Source: Enterocloster lavalensis (GTDB lineage Bacteria; Bacillota; Clostridia; Lachnospirales; Lachnospiraceae). Taken from it: DNA of 64,000 nucleotides. Below, in pieces: positions 49,487 to 58,067 of the stretch. The DNA lies in contig NZ_CABJCG010000016.1 in NCBI RefSeq assembly GCF_902364025.1, positions 62,001 through 126,000 of the forward strand. The letters run 5' to 3'. Both the position numbers and the translations under genes were made by a program. Every line of letters begins with the position of its first letter. The stretch's first letter is position 1. Below the pieces are notes generated by a model that saw nothing but the letters and a program-made list of their open reading frames with translations, did not search any database and was not told where the DNA came from.

Positions 49487-52147
49487 ATGGATAAGTATGA
49501 GGTATTAAAACAGTATTTTGGCTATGACGCGTTCCGTCAGGGCCAGGAGATGCTCATTGACAGCATTCTGGCGGGGAGGGACACGCTGGGGGTCATGCCC
49601 ACGGGCGCGGGAAAGTCGATCTGCTACCAGGTGCCAGCCCTGATGATGGACGGAATCACCCTGGTGATCTCGCCGCTGATCTCCCTGATGAAGGACCAGG
49701 TGGGCGCGTTGAACCAGGCGGGCATCCACGCCGCCTACTTAAACAGCTCCCTGAGCTCTGCCCAGTATTTTAAAGCGCTGGAATTCGCCCGGGCGGGTCG
49801 TTATCCCATTATCTACGTAGCTCCGGAGCGCCTTTCCACGGACGCCTTCCTGGATTTCGCCCTCCACGCCAAGATCGCCATGGTGGCGGTGGACGAGGCC
49901 CACTGTGTGTCCCAGTGGGGTCAGGATTTCCGGCCAAGCTACTTAAAGATTGTGGAATTCATCGACCGGCTGCCGGTGCGGCCGGTGGTCAGCGCCTTTA
50001 CGGCTACGGCCACCAAAGAGGTGCGGGACGATATCATCGATATCCTGATGCTGCGGGACCCGGCGGTGGCGTCCACGGGTTTTGACCGGCCCAACCTGTA
50101 TTTCGGGGTGATGTCACCCAAGGACAAGTACGCCACGCTGTTAAACTACCTGGAGCGTCACCGGGGGGAGAGCGGCATCATTTACTGCCTGACCCGCAAG
50201 AACGTGGAGGAGGTATGCATGCGTCTGATTAAGGACGGTTTTCCGGCCACCCGCTACCACGCGGGCCTCAGTGACGCCGAGCGCCGGACCAACCAGGACG
50301 ATTTTATCTACGACCGCAGCCCGGTGATGGTGGCCACCAACGCCTTCGGAATGGGCATCGACAAGTCAAACGTGCGGTTCGTGGTGCATTACAACATGCC
50401 GAAGAACATGGAGAGCTATTATCAGGAGGCGGGCCGCGCCGGGCGGGACGGGGAGCCCGCGGAGTGTATTCTGCTCTACGGCGGTCAGGACGTGGTTACC
50501 AACCAGACGTTTATCGAGTACAACCAGGACAACCAGGAGCTGGACCCGGTGACCAAGCAGATCGTCATGGAGCGGGACCGGGAGCGTTTGAAGAAAATGA
50601 CCTTTTACTGCTTCACAAATGAATGCCTGCGGGACTACATTCTGCGGTATTTCGGGGAGTACGGCGGGAATTACTGCGGTAACTGCTCCAACTGTCTGAG
50701 TCAGTTTGAGGAGGTGGACGTGACGGAGATCGCCAGGGGGCTGATCGGCTGCGTGGAGAGCAGCCGCCAGCGCTACGGTGTGAACGTGATCATGGACACG
50801 GTGCACGGAGCCAACACGGCCAAGATCCGAAATTACCGCATGGACGGGAATCCGTACTACGGTGAGCTGGCCAAGGCGCCGACTTACAAGCTGCGGCAGG
50901 TGTTCAACTATTTGTTGTTAAACGGCTATCTCTCCTCCACCAACGACGAGTACGCCATCGTGAAATTGACGGAGAAATCCGGGGAGGTGTTGCGGGGGGA
51001 GGAGCAGGTCCTCATGAAGATGGCCAGAGAGCAGGACCACCCGGCCAAGGTGAAAAAGGAGAAGAAGGGCCGCAGAGGCCCGGTGGCCGGAGCGGAGTTT
51101 ACCCAGGCCGAGGAGACCCTGTTCGAGAAACTGCGGGCCCTGCGGGCCGAGATCGCCCGGGAGGAGAAGGTTCCGCCCTATATCGTTTTTTCGGATAAGA
51201 CGCTGACCCATATGTGTATTTTAAAGCCCGGGACGAAGGCGGAAATGCTGGAGGTGTCCGGCGTGGGGGCGTTTAAGTATGACAAGTATGGGGAACGGTT
51301 TTTGGAGTGTGTGAAGGCGGAGACAGAAAGGATGGGGGAGCGGAAGGAGACGGAAGCGGCCGCGGTCGCAGACAGGGGGTTTGCGGCGGAGTTGAGCGGC
51401 GGAACTGAGAGACGGACGGCTGAGGCACGGCATGGGGAGGAGCGTAAGGAAAGAGGACGGGAGGAAAGCGTCCGACGGGCTGGGGCCAGCCGGAGCTCCG
51501 ATTCAGCTGACGGCCGGGGATATGAGGACGGCGGTCTGCCCGACGAATCCTATTATGAGCCCGACGACCTTTACTTTTCCAGCGACAGCGACGAATACGG
51601 CGACTGGACCATAGACGACGCCATGGCGGCGTGGGAGAGCGCGGCCGCGGAGCCGGCCAGCCCCGGGCAGGCGGGTGCTGCGCGGCGCGGAGAAGCTGGC
51701 GGTGAGACAGGCGCTGCGCTGCGCGGAGAAGCTGCCAATGAGACACACGCTTCACGGCGCGAGGCGCCGCCCGCCTCCTCCCCGGCCAAGAAGAAAAAGA
51801 GCAAATCCGCCAAGGTAGAGTTCGCCATGACCCGGGAGTTGGCGGAGCAGGTCCATTTCTCAGAGCGGGCCACCTTAAGCGACTTTGTGGGCCAGATCAA
51901 CGACCTGCGCGACGAGGACGCCATGAAGCGGCTGACCATCAAATCCGTGGAGGAGAAGCTGAACGCGGACGGTTATTTTGAAGAGCAGTTCCTTGGCGGA
52001 ATGAAGCGCAAAAAGCTGACCGGGGCCGGGGAGACCTTCGGCATCGTGGCGGAGAAGCGGCTGAGCGAAAAGGGAAACGAGTACGACGTGTTTTATTATA
52101 CGGAAAAGGCCCAGCGGGGGATTGTGGAGTGGCTGTTGGAGGTGTGA
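49487..52147 (+). CDS. recQ: ATP-dependent DNA helicase RecQ
   Basis: This 886-residue 3'-5' helicase has Walker [13 protein letters not shown], the DEAH box [19 protein letters not shown], helicase motif VI in [14 protein letters not shown], the zinc-binding cysteines of the RQC region ([20 protein letters not shown]) and an HRDC-like domain (about 560-610). It is longer than E. coli RecQ (about 610) by a disordered, charged segment of about 150 residues with 36-bp repeats, and a C-terminal domain of about 110 residues of unknown role. The ATG at 49487 is 13 nt from AAGGAG, which is long; an in-frame TTG at 49475 sits too close to the site. It acts in recombination and fork repair. Confidence 0.9.
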   Translation: MDKYEVLKQYFGYDAFRQGQEMLIDSILAGRDTLGVMPTGAGKSICYQVPALMMDGITLVISPLISLMKDQVGALNQAGIHAAYLNSSLSSAQYFKALEFARAGRYPIIYVAPERLSTDAFLDFALHAKIAMVAVDEAHCVSQWGQDFRPSYLKIVEFIDRLPVRPVVSAFTATATKEVRDDIIDILMLRDPAVASTGFDRPNLYFGVMSPKDKYATLLNYLERHRGESGIIYCLTRKNVEEVCMRLIKDGFPATRYHAGLSDAERRTNQDDFIYDRSPVMVATNAFGMGIDKSNVRFVVHYNMPKNMESYYQEAGRAGRDGEPAECILLYGGQDVVTNQTFIEYNQDNQELDPVTKQIVMERDRERLKKMTFYCFTNECLRDYILRYFGEYGGNYCGNCSNCLSQFEEVDVTEIARGLIGCVESSRQRYGVNVIMDTVHGANTAKIRNYRMDGNPYYGELAKAPTYKLRQVFNYLLLNGYLSSTNDEYAIVKLTEKSGEVLRGEEQVLMKMAREQDHPAKVKKEKKGRRGPVAGAEFTQAEETLFEKLRALRAEIAREEKVPPYIVFSDKTLTHMCILKPGTKAEMLEVSGVGAFKYDKYGERFLECVKAETERMGERKETEAAAVADRGFAAELSGGTERRTAEARHGEERKERGREESVRRAGASRSSDSADGRGYEDGGLPDESYYEPDDLYFSSDSDEYGDWTIDDAMAAWESAAAEPASPGQAGAARRGEAGGETGAALRGEAANETHASRREAPPASSPAKKKKSKSAKVEFAMTRELAEQVHFSERATLSDFVGQINDLRDEDAMKRLTIKSVEEKLNADGYFEEQFLGGMKRKKLTGAGETFGIVAEKRLSEKGNEYDVFYYTEKAQRGIVEWLLEV
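51677..51748 (+). repeat. 36-bp in-frame tandem repeat in recQ
   Basis: Two 36-bp units (51677-51712 and 51713-51748) encode [16 protein letters not shown] dodecapeptides, and a decayed third follows. They lie in the disordered linker before the C-terminal domain. Confidence 0.8.
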
Positions 52148-52152
52148 GAGAC

Positions 52153-52386
52153 ATGATATCCAAAAAGGGAAAGCGCAGGATGGAATACAATGGCGCGGTT
52201 TATTATTGGTTTGTGAGGAAAAACCGCGAGGGCGTTCCAAGAATCCACATCCTGTCGGAAGATAAAAAGGTCAATCTGGAATTCCCTCTGTTTGACTCTG
52301 AGGCTTCCACCACCCGGCAGGAGATCGAACGGCTTTTAAAGCAGCATATCCATCCCGATGCTCCCTGGGGGCCCGATGATCTCTGA
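52153..52386 (+). CDS. Small protein of unknown function (77 aa)
   Basis: I recognise no family. The ATG at 52153 follows GGAGGTG with good spacing and lies 5 bp after the recQ stop, so it is probably cotranslated from the recQ mRNA. The protein is basic at its start, has a beta-rich centre (AVYYWFVRKNREGVPRIHIL) and a helical end (TTRQEIERLLKQHI). It has no membrane segment or signal. A role with RecQ is possible only by context. Confidence 0.6.
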   Translation: MISKKGKRRMEYNGAVYYWFVRKNREGVPRIHILSEDKKVNLEFPLFDSEASTTRQEIERLLKQHIHPDAPWGPDDL

Positions 52387-52406
52387 GGGCCCGGCGGCCC
52401 GGCTCC

Positions 52407-53315
52407 CTAAAGGGCTGCCCGCCCCGCGCCGTAATACCGCTGCACAAACTTCATGAATTGCCGGACATAGGGCTTTAATATCCGGTGCTTGCTGTAGACA
52501 ATATAAAAGATGCGCTTGTGGGCAGATTCTTCCAGTGGAAACAGGAGAATCTGCCTTGTTTTTTCCAGATCCTTCACCGAGCAGGCGGAGACAATGGAGA
52601 CCCCCAGACCGGAGACGATGGATTTCTTGATGGACTCCAGGTCGTTCATGTACGCCACCACATTCAGGTCCGCCACGCTTGTGCGGTGCTTCTCCAGAAA
52701 CAGGTCCATTTCCTTTTTGGTGCCGGAACCGCTCTCGCGCATGATAAAGGGTTCCCCCCGGAAATCCTCAAAGGAGGCGGACCGGTCCTTCAGGTTCAGG
52801 TAATGTTCGCTGACCGGGGTGGCGATCACCAGGCTGTCCCGGCAGAAGGGGATGAACTCACAGGAATCGCCGTCCATTTTCTGGCCCACCAGGCCGAAGT
52901 CCACCAGACCCTGCTCCACCTTTTGAACCGCCTGGGCGCTGTCGGACTGCCAGACATGGAAATGGATGTCCGGCTCCGACCTGGCAAATTCGCTGAGCAG
53001 CTCCGGGAGCATGTAGGAGGAGGGAATGGTGGAGGCGCTCAAGTCGATCAGCTTCCGCTGGGCCCCGGTGAATTCCTCCACCAGCTGCCTGCGCATATTC
53101 AGCATGTGCACGGCGCACTCGTAGAGTTCAAGCCCCCGCTGGGTGACCGTGAAATTCCGTGTGGTTCGGATAATCAGGCGGGAATGCAGCTCTTTTTCCA
53201 GCGCACTCACGTGGGCGCTGACCGTGGGCTGGGTCAGGTAGAGACGGCGGGCTGCCTCGGTAAAACTGTTGTAATCCACTACGGCAACAAATGCCTCCAG
53301 CTGCTTGAATTCCAT
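52407..53315 (-). CDS. LysR family regulator (CysL/YwfK-like)
   Basis: This 302-residue regulator starts with MEFKQLEAFVAVVDYNSFTE and has AARRLYLTQPTVSAHVSALE as its DNA-binding helices. The effector domain contains DLSASTIPSSYMLPELLSEF, typical of the CysB/CysL-like branch. No clear ribosome-binding site was seen before ATG 53315, and upstream in-frame starts exist. It is divergent from the double-cubane-cluster gene pair, with a perfect LysR-type dyad between them, so control of that pair is the obvious hypothesis. It converges on the recQ unit 20 bp away. Confidence 0.85.
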   Translation of the reverse strand: MEFKQLEAFVAVVDYNSFTEAARRLYLTQPTVSAHVSALEKELHSRLIIRTTRNFTVTQRGLELYECAVHMLNMRRQLVEEFTGAQRKLIDLSASTIPSSYMLPELLSEFARSEPDIHFHVWQSDSAQAVQKVEQGLVDFGLVGQKMDGDSCEFIPFCRDSLVIATPVSEHYLNLKDRSASFEDFRGEPFIMRESGSGTKKEMDLFLEKHRTSVADLNVVAYMNDLESIKKSIVSGLGVSIVSACSVKDLEKTRQILLFPLEESAHKRIFYIVYSKHRILKPYVRQFMKFVQRYYGAGRAAL

Positions 53316-53361
53316 TTTTGTACACCGTCCATTTCCCATTTGATGGGTACAGTATACCAAA

Positions 53362-53384
53362 ATTTATAGATTTAATCTATAAAT
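53362..53384. promoter_or_regulatory. LysR-type operator, 23-bp perfect dyad
   Basis: ATTTATAGA-TTTAA-TCTATAAAT has 9-bp arms and contains ATAG-N7-CTAT, the classical T-N11-A LysR box. It lies 25 bp upstream of the -35 box of the divergent operon. Confidence 0.8.
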
Positions 53385-53409
53385 GAGTGATATTATTATC
53401 AATAAATGA

Positions 53410-53440
53410 TTGGCAAAACCCGCGATTCCCATGGTAAAAT
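53410..53440 (+). promoter_or_regulatory. Candidate promoter of the double-cubane gene pair
   Basis: TTGGCA (53410-53415), a long 19-bp spacer and an extended -10 TGG-TAAAAT (53432-53440). The long spacing fits a promoter that needs an activator. Confidence 0.5.
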
Positions 53441-53526
53441 AAGGAAACATTATACGGATAACCGTTGCGGAGATCGGCGCAGAGACGGCCGTAACGCCAA
53501 ATGAGGTGCAGGGGACAGGTGAAGGC

Positions 53527-54288
53527 ATGTATCAGGTAGGAATCGACGTTGGGTCCAGCGCGGCCAAGGCCGTGGTTATGGAGGGGAAAACCATTCTGAA
53601 AAAGGTGTTGCTGAGCACGGGATTTTCCAGCAGGCAGACAGCGGATCACATTTATGATCTGCTGGCGGAGGCGGGCTTTACAGAGGAAAATGCCCGGTAC
53701 GTGGCCACCGGCTACGGCCGCGTGTCCGTCCTCTTTGCGGATCAGACCGTGACGGAGATCACCTGCCACGCAAAGGGCGCGCAGGTCCTGTTTGGGGGTG
53801 ACGGGACAGTGATCGATATCGGCGGACAGGACACCAAGGGCATCGCGCTGAAAAACGGCCGCGTGATGAAGTTTATTATGAACGACAAGTGTTCCGCGGG
53901 TACAGGGAAATTTCTGGAGGTGATGACGAACCGGCTGGGACTGACGCAGCAGAAGCTCTCAGAGCTGGCGTCCAGGGGCAGGCACATTTCCATCAGCTCC
54001 ATGTGCACGGTATTTGCAGAGTCGGAGGTGATCAGCCTGATCGGCAGGGGAACGCCCAGGGAAGATATCGCCTTCGGGGTCATCGAGTCCGTGGTGACAA
54101 AGGTCACACAGCTGATCGCGCAGATTCCGGGGGAGACCTATTTTCTCACAGGCGGTCTGTGCGAGGACGAATATCTGATCGGGCGTTTGCGTATTGCATT
54201 AAAAAAGCCGGTGATCAGCGCGCCCATGGCCCGATACGCGGGGGCGGTGGGGGCTGCGGTGCTGGCGGGAGAAGAGAGAGGAAACTAA
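53527..54288 (+). CDS. ATP-dependent reductase/activator of the BadF/HgdC family (YjiL-like)
   Basis: This 253-residue ASKHA-fold ATPase starts [15 protein letters not shown] (phosphate 1) and has a second phosphate loop [12 protein letters not shown]. The two cysteines that hold the bridging [4Fe-4S] cluster of the dimer are in [13 protein letters not shown] and [13 protein letters not shown]. It uses ATP hydrolysis to push low-potential electrons into its partner. The partner gene begins 2 bp after its stop. Start 53527 follows GGTGAAGG; an in-frame codon at 53506 is weaker. Homologues activate 2-hydroxyacyl-CoA dehydratases, benzoyl-CoA reductase or double-cubane-cluster proteins; the single-subunit partner favours the last. 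Confidence 0.9.
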   Translation: MYQVGIDVGSSAAKAVVMEGKTILKKVLLSTGFSSRQTADHIYDLLAEAGFTEENARYVATGYGRVSVLFADQTVTEITCHAKGAQVLFGGDGTVIDIGGQDTKGIALKNGRVMKFIMNDKCSAGTGKFLEVMTNRLGLTQQKLSELASRGRHISISSMCTVFAESEVISLIGRGTPREDIAFGVIESVVTKVTQLIAQIPGETYFLTGGLCEDEYLIGRLRIALKKPVISAPMARYAGAVGAAVLAGEERGN

Positions 54289-54289
54289 A

Positions 54290-55444
54290 ATGGGATGTAA
54301 TGAGCTGCCAAAGACATTTGACGAATTTGTAGAGACGAGAAAACAGGGGTTTATGAAGGCCAAGGAGTTCAAGGACAGAGGCGGGAAGCTGGCCGGATGT
54401 CTCTGTTCCTACACGCCCCAGGAGCTGTTGGACGCCGCGGGGGTGGCCACCGTGGGTCTGTGCGGCACCAGCAACGAGACGATACCGGACGCGGAGAAGG
54501 TACTGCCCAAGAATCTGTGCCCGTTGATCAAGAGTACATACGGCTTCGCCTGTTCGGACAAGTGTCCCTATACCTATTTCTCCGACATCATCATCGGCGA
54601 GACCACCTGCGACGGCAAGAAAAAGATGTACGAGCTGTTAAATGAGATCAAGGAGACCTATGTCCTCCACCTGCCCCAGAGCCAGGAACGGGAGTATGCG
54701 AAGGATATCTGGTATGAGGAGATAAAGCTGTTCAAGGAAAAGCTGGAGCAGAAGTTCGGCGTTGAGATCACGGAGGAGAACCTGCGCAGGGCGGCCCATA
54801 CCAGAAACCAACTGCGGCGGGCCCATCTGGAGATGTACCGGCTGCAGGAGAACACCCCTCCGGCCATGAAAGGCACGGAAATGATGATCGCACTCCAGCA
54901 GGGAACCTTCACATTTGACGTAAATGAGCAGTTGGAAAATGTGCGGGCGCGGGTGGTTACGGCAAAGGAGGCTTACGCGGCGGGTACTCATCCGGTTCCG
55001 GCGTCGGCCAGGCGGATTCTGCTCACCGGCTGCCCCACCGGGGGCGTAATCCAGAAGGTGGGCGCGGTGGTGGAGAACAGTGGGGGCGTCATCGTCTGTC
55101 TGGACCATTGCAGCGGCGAGCGGACAAACATGATTCTGGTGGACGAGGAAGCCGGGGATATTCTGCGGGCCATCTCGGACCGGTATCTGGCGATCAACTG
55201 CTCGGTTATGACAGCAAATGCAGGGCGGCTTGACAATACCAGGGAGATGATTTGCAAATACAAGGTGGACGGCGTCATTGAGGTGGTGCTTCAGGCGTGC
55301 CATACGTTTAATGTGGAAGCTTTTCAGATGGGGCGCATGGTCGAGGCGCTGGGGGTTCCTTATATGAAACTGGAGACCGATTATTCCACCGCGGACTGCG
55401 GGCAGATTGAGACGCGGGTGGCGGCGTTTATCGAGATGTTGTAG
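54290..55444 (+). CDS. 2-hydroxyacyl-CoA dehydratase D-like / double-cubane-cluster protein (YjiM-like)
   Basis: This 384-residue iron-sulfur protein belongs to the HgdB/FldC/BcrB superfamily but is encoded as a single subunit, not as an alpha-beta pair. Cysteines stand at the expected places: AGCLCSYTP (Cys37, Cys39), [20 protein letters not shown], a central LTGCPTGG and a late [10 protein letters not shown]. Stand-alone members with their own activator, such as E. coli YjiM/YjiL, include the double-cubane-cluster proteins, which carry an [8Fe-9S] cluster and reduce small molecules such as acetylene in vitro. The physiological substrate is not known. No CoA-transferase or acyl-CoA genes are nearby, which argues against amino-acid fermentation. 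Confidence 0.85.
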   Translation: MGCNELPKTFDEFVETRKQGFMKAKEFKDRGGKLAGCLCSYTPQELLDAAGVATVGLCGTSNETIPDAEKVLPKNLCPLIKSTYGFACSDKCPYTYFSDIIIGETTCDGKKKMYELLNEIKETYVLHLPQSQEREYAKDIWYEEIKLFKEKLEQKFGVEITEENLRRAAHTRNQLRRAHLEMYRLQENTPPAMKGTEMMIALQQGTFTFDVNEQLENVRARVVTAKEAYAAGTHPVPASARRILLTGCPTGGVIQKVGAVVENSGGVIVCLDHCSGERTNMILVDEEAGDILRAISDRYLAINCSVMTANAGRLDNTREMICKYKVDGVIEVVLQACHTFNVEAFQMGRMVEALGVPYMKLETDYSTADCGQIETRVAAFIEML

Positions 55445-55465
55445 TGGAGTGAGCGAAAATGGACA

Positions 55466-55505
55466 GGGCCGGATTGTGATTCCTTCATGATCCGGCCCGA
55501 TTTTT
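55466..55505 (+). terminator. Terminator of the double-cubane gene pair
   Basis: GGGCCGGAT (55466-55474) pairs perfectly with ATCCGGCCC (55490-55498), followed by GATTTTTG. Confidence 0.88.
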
Positions 55506-55584
55506 GTGGAGAAGGAGGGCGGTTCGTGGTAGAATACAGACAAAACCGGATTTTTTGCCGGAGAACCGCGAAGGAGGAACTGCT

Positions 55585-56130
55585 GTGTACGATATCACAT
55601 TAAAAATCAACGCCCGTTTGCAGCCCATTGACCGGGGAGATGAATATGAGGATCCCATCGGGGAGGCCCTGGAGAGCCGGGGGCTGGGCGAGGTGACCGG
55701 TGGCGGGACCATGCTGGAAAGCACCGGAGAGGTGAAATATTGCGAGGTGGATCTGTCCCTGGAGGACGGCTCGGAGCAGACGATGGAGGCGCTGCTGCAA
55801 ATACTGGATGAGATTGGGGTTCCAAAGGGGTCTGTGCTCCAATGGGAAGGTCATAAACAGCCGGTGGGGAGGCTGGAAGGGATGGGCTTTTACGCCAACG
55901 GCACGGAGCTTCCCCTGGAAGTATACCAAAACTGCGATATCAACGTGGTGATCCGGGAGATGGAATCTCTCATGGAGGGAGTGGGAAGATTCTACAGTTA
56001 CTGGGAGGGCCCGGAGGACACGGCCCTGTACTTTTATGGGACGTCCTTTGAGGAGATGAGGGAACGTATTGAAAAGTTTGTGGAGGAATATCCACTTTGC
56101 CATAAATCACGCATTGTCCGCATCGCATAG
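55585..56130 (+). CDS. Protein of unknown function (181 aa)
   Basis: I do not recognise the family. AAGGAGG at 55571-55577 selects a GTG start at 55585. The protein is acidic and soluble. Its N-terminal half has a ferredoxin-like beta-alpha-beta feel (ITLKINARL, then EVDLSLEDG with a following helix MEALLQILDEIG), repeated loosely in the second half (DINVVIREMESLMEG, then SFEEMRERIEKFVEEYPL). It lies 41 bp upstream of another unknown gene of similar size on the same strand. Small immunity-type proteins look like this, but nothing diagnostic is present. Confidence 0.6.
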   Translation: MYDITLKINARLQPIDRGDEYEDPIGEALESRGLGEVTGGGTMLESTGEVKYCEVDLSLEDGSEQTMEALLQILDEIGVPKGSVLQWEGHKQPVGRLEGMGFYANGTELPLEVYQNCDINVVIREMESLMEGVGRFYSYWEGPEDTALYFYGTSFEEMRERIEKFVEEYPLCHKSRIVRIA

Positions 56131-56171
56131 TGACTGGGGAAGGCCCGCAGAGCGGCGGCAGGTGGGAGAAA

Positions 56172-56723
56172 ATGGAAATAAAAATGTACGGCAGAATATT
56201 GACCGGAGGGGGACGTTTCTATACCTATCTGGGGCCGCTGTTTGCGGCGATTGGGCAGCGGCAGGAGCAGTACAACTGGTTGATCACGGATTTTGAGGGC
56301 GGATTTCCTCTGGAAGAGCGTGTCCGGCTGAACCGCCGGAACCTGCGGGAGCGGTACGCCTGGATCGACGGCGGGACCCTTACGCGGCTGGCCGGGCAGG
56401 GGAATGCGCAGTGGAGCTGGGGCGTTTTTTCCGGTTTTGACCGGTCGGTGACGTTGAAGCAGGCGCTGGAATATGACCTGCCCTGGGCGGACGGCAACCC
56501 GGGATTCTGGAAAAATCCCGTCTCGGTCCAGCACCCCCTGGCGCAGATGGAGATCGTGGCCTGGGACAATGCCAGCACCATTCTGATCAGCCGGGATCAG
56601 AAGGCGGTGCGCGAATTTGCGGCGGCGTTTCCGGACAGTATGGATTTGGAGCGGTATAACGAGGCGGAGGCTGCGCCGGATCAGTCGGCGGCTTATGAGG
56701 CGTGGCTTCGCAGGAATGGGTGA
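56172..56723 (+). CDS. Protein of unknown function (183 aa)
   Basis: I do not recognise the family. The likely start is ATG 56172, close behind GGGAGAAA; ATG 56184 is an alternative. The protein is soluble and rich in Trp, Tyr and Phe (YNWLITDFEGGFP, QWSWGVFSGFDRS, MEIVAWDNAST), with a TILISRDQKAVREFAAAFP strand-helix near the end. Such aromatic-rich, single-domain proteins are common among immunity and SUKH-like proteins, which is only a suggestion. A 17-bp minisatellite begins 40 bp after its stop. Confidence 0.6.
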   Translation: MEIKMYGRILTGGGRFYTYLGPLFAAIGQRQEQYNWLITDFEGGFPLEERVRLNRRNLRERYAWIDGGTLTRLAGQGNAQWSWGVFSGFDRSVTLKQALEYDLPWADGNPGFWKNPVSVQHPLAQMEIVAWDNASTILISRDQKAVREFAAAFPDSMDLERYNEAEAAPDQSAAYEAWLRRNG

Positions 56724-56764
56724 CGGTAGCGGGCGGGGGGAGGCAGCGGGGGAGATTATGTGGC

Positions 56765-56993
56765 GGTCCGGTGCAGATAGGGCTAGGGCAGGTAGCAGCC
56801 AGGGGAATATAGTGATCTGTTGAAGGAGGCGGTCTGGGGCGTGAGGCGATTCGGTGCAGGAAATGGTCCGGCGCGGGAGGCGGCCTGGGTCAGGCGGTGA
56901 TTTGGTGCAGGAACTGATCCGGGCCAGGCCGCGTTTTGTTGCGGGAGGTGTTCCGGGCCAGGCCGCGATCCGTTGCAGGCAGCAGTCCAGTCC
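56765..56993. repeat. Degenerate 17-bp minisatellite, about 12-13 units
   Basis: A 17-bp period is clear from about 56797 to 56993 and weaker from 56765. Successive units begin at 56814, 56831, 56848, 56865, 56882, 56899, 56916, 56933, 56950 and 56967. Examples are GATTCGGTGCAGGAAAT, GATTTGGTGCAGGAACT and GATCCGTTGCAGGCAGC. Units alternate between a GTGCAGG form and a CCGGGCCAGG form. The strand shown is G-rich. No gene is supported between 56724 and 57072. Confidence 0.8.
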
Positions 56994-57011
56994 ATCCCCC
57001 CGTAAAAAGCC

Positions 57012-57042
57012 TTGACCCTTACGCAACGTCATAGCTTATAGT
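57012..57042 (+). promoter_or_regulatory. MerR-type promoter with 19-bp spacer
   Basis: TTGACC (57012-57017) and TATAGT (57037-57042) are 19 bp apart, the overlong spacer that MerR-family activators correct by twisting DNA. TGAC-N11-GTCA (57013-57031) forms a dyad inside it. Autoregulation is likely. Confidence 0.7.
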
Positions 57043-57072
57043 GGAGTCATCAAAAAACGGGAGGCGATTTTA

Positions 57073-57924
57073 ATGAAAACGGTAAAAGAAGTCTCAGAGC
57101 TGACCGGCGTCAGCCCGCGCGCGCTCCACTGGTATGACCGGATCGGGCTGCTAAAGCCCACAGCGCACAGCAAGGCGGGCTACCGGCTCTACGATGACGA
57201 GGCGCTGGAAAAGCTGCGGCAGATTCTGTATTTTCGGGAGTTCGGCATGCCCCTTGGCGAGATACGGGCGGTTCTGGAAAGCCCGGAATATGACCGGAAG
57301 GCGGCGCTGCGGCAGCAGAAGCGCCTTTTGGAGCTCAAGAAAATGCGTCTGGAACGTCTGATAACCAGTATCGACGCGATTCTCGCCGGGGACGACAAGC
57401 TGGATTTCACGGTATTCGATCAGTCGGAGATCGAGGGCATTTTACAGAACATGATTTCGGAGCTGGACGATCAGCAGCGCGACAGGCTGACAAATCGGTA
57501 CGGAAGCCTGGAGGCGTTCCGGGAAATGGGGATCAGGAACTTTGAGAAGCCGGAGAGTCGCCGCTTTTTGCAGAAGCTGGTGGAGTGGTACGGAAGCAAG
57601 GAGCGGGCGCTGGCGCGGATGTACGAGGCGCCGGACCCGAACGTTTTGATGGAGAACGCCCGGCGGATTTTGAATATGTACGAAAAACTCAACCGTCTGC
57701 GCCTGCAAAATTGTCCCCCCGGAGGAGGGCCGGCCCAGCAGGCCATGAAAGAGCTGGAGGCGGTGCTGTTAGACACCTCCGGGATGGAACAGGTGAAGCC
57801 GCTTCTGCTGGAGGAGGCCGACGGCCTGCTTGCAGGCGGCGGGGCGGTGCAAAGGATGGATGAGAAGTACGGGCAGGGCTGGAGCGAATTTTACGTGCAG
57901 GCGGTGATGGCGTATTGTAAATGA
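57073..57924 (+). CDS. MerR family regulator with TipA-like effector domain
   Basis: This 283-residue regulator has an N-terminal MerR winged helix (KTVKEVSELTGVSPRALHWYDRIGLL, given here in two overlapping parts: TVKEVSELTGVSPRALHWYD and RIGLLKPTAHSKAGYRLY), a coiled-coil dimer helix (about 80-115) and a helical C-terminal domain of about 150 residues in the position of the TipAS antibiotic-binding domain. Such proteins sense hydrophobic drugs or peptides and activate their own promoter, which fits the 19-bp spacer promoter upstream. No efflux gene follows, so the target besides itself is unknown. Confidence 0.82.
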   Translation: MKTVKEVSELTGVSPRALHWYDRIGLLKPTAHSKAGYRLYDDEALEKLRQILYFREFGMPLGEIRAVLESPEYDRKAALRQQKRLLELKKMRLERLITSIDAILAGDDKLDFTVFDQSEIEGILQNMISELDDQQRDRLTNRYGSLEAFREMGIRNFEKPESRRFLQKLVEWYGSKERALARMYEAPDPNVLMENARRILNMYEKLNRLRLQNCPPGGGPAQQAMKELEAVLLDTSGMEQVKPLLLEEADGLLAGGGAVQRMDEKYGQGWSEFYVQAVMAYCK

Positions 57925-57974
57925 CAAATCCGGGGAAATGTTCCGCTGTAATTTCCCGGAATCCCGGCCAGCGC

Positions 57975-58004
57975 TTGTGTTCTCTCCAATATTTGGGATA
58001 AAAT
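57975..58004 (+). promoter_or_regulatory. Candidate promoter of the Lhr-like helicase gene
   Basis: TTGTGT (57975-57980), an 18-bp spacer and TAAAAT (57999-58004), 64 bp before the start. Confidence 0.55.
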
Positions 58005-58067
58005 GGAATGTAAAGGCGGAATTTACCCGTAAAAATTCCGCTGTCGTGTAATAAGATGGAGGCGGTT

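Noticed and set aside
56034..57032. Long minus-strand frame through the 17-bp minisatellite
   Set aside because: It lies opposite real genes and a G-rich repeat, which removes stops by composition; it has no start site or motif.
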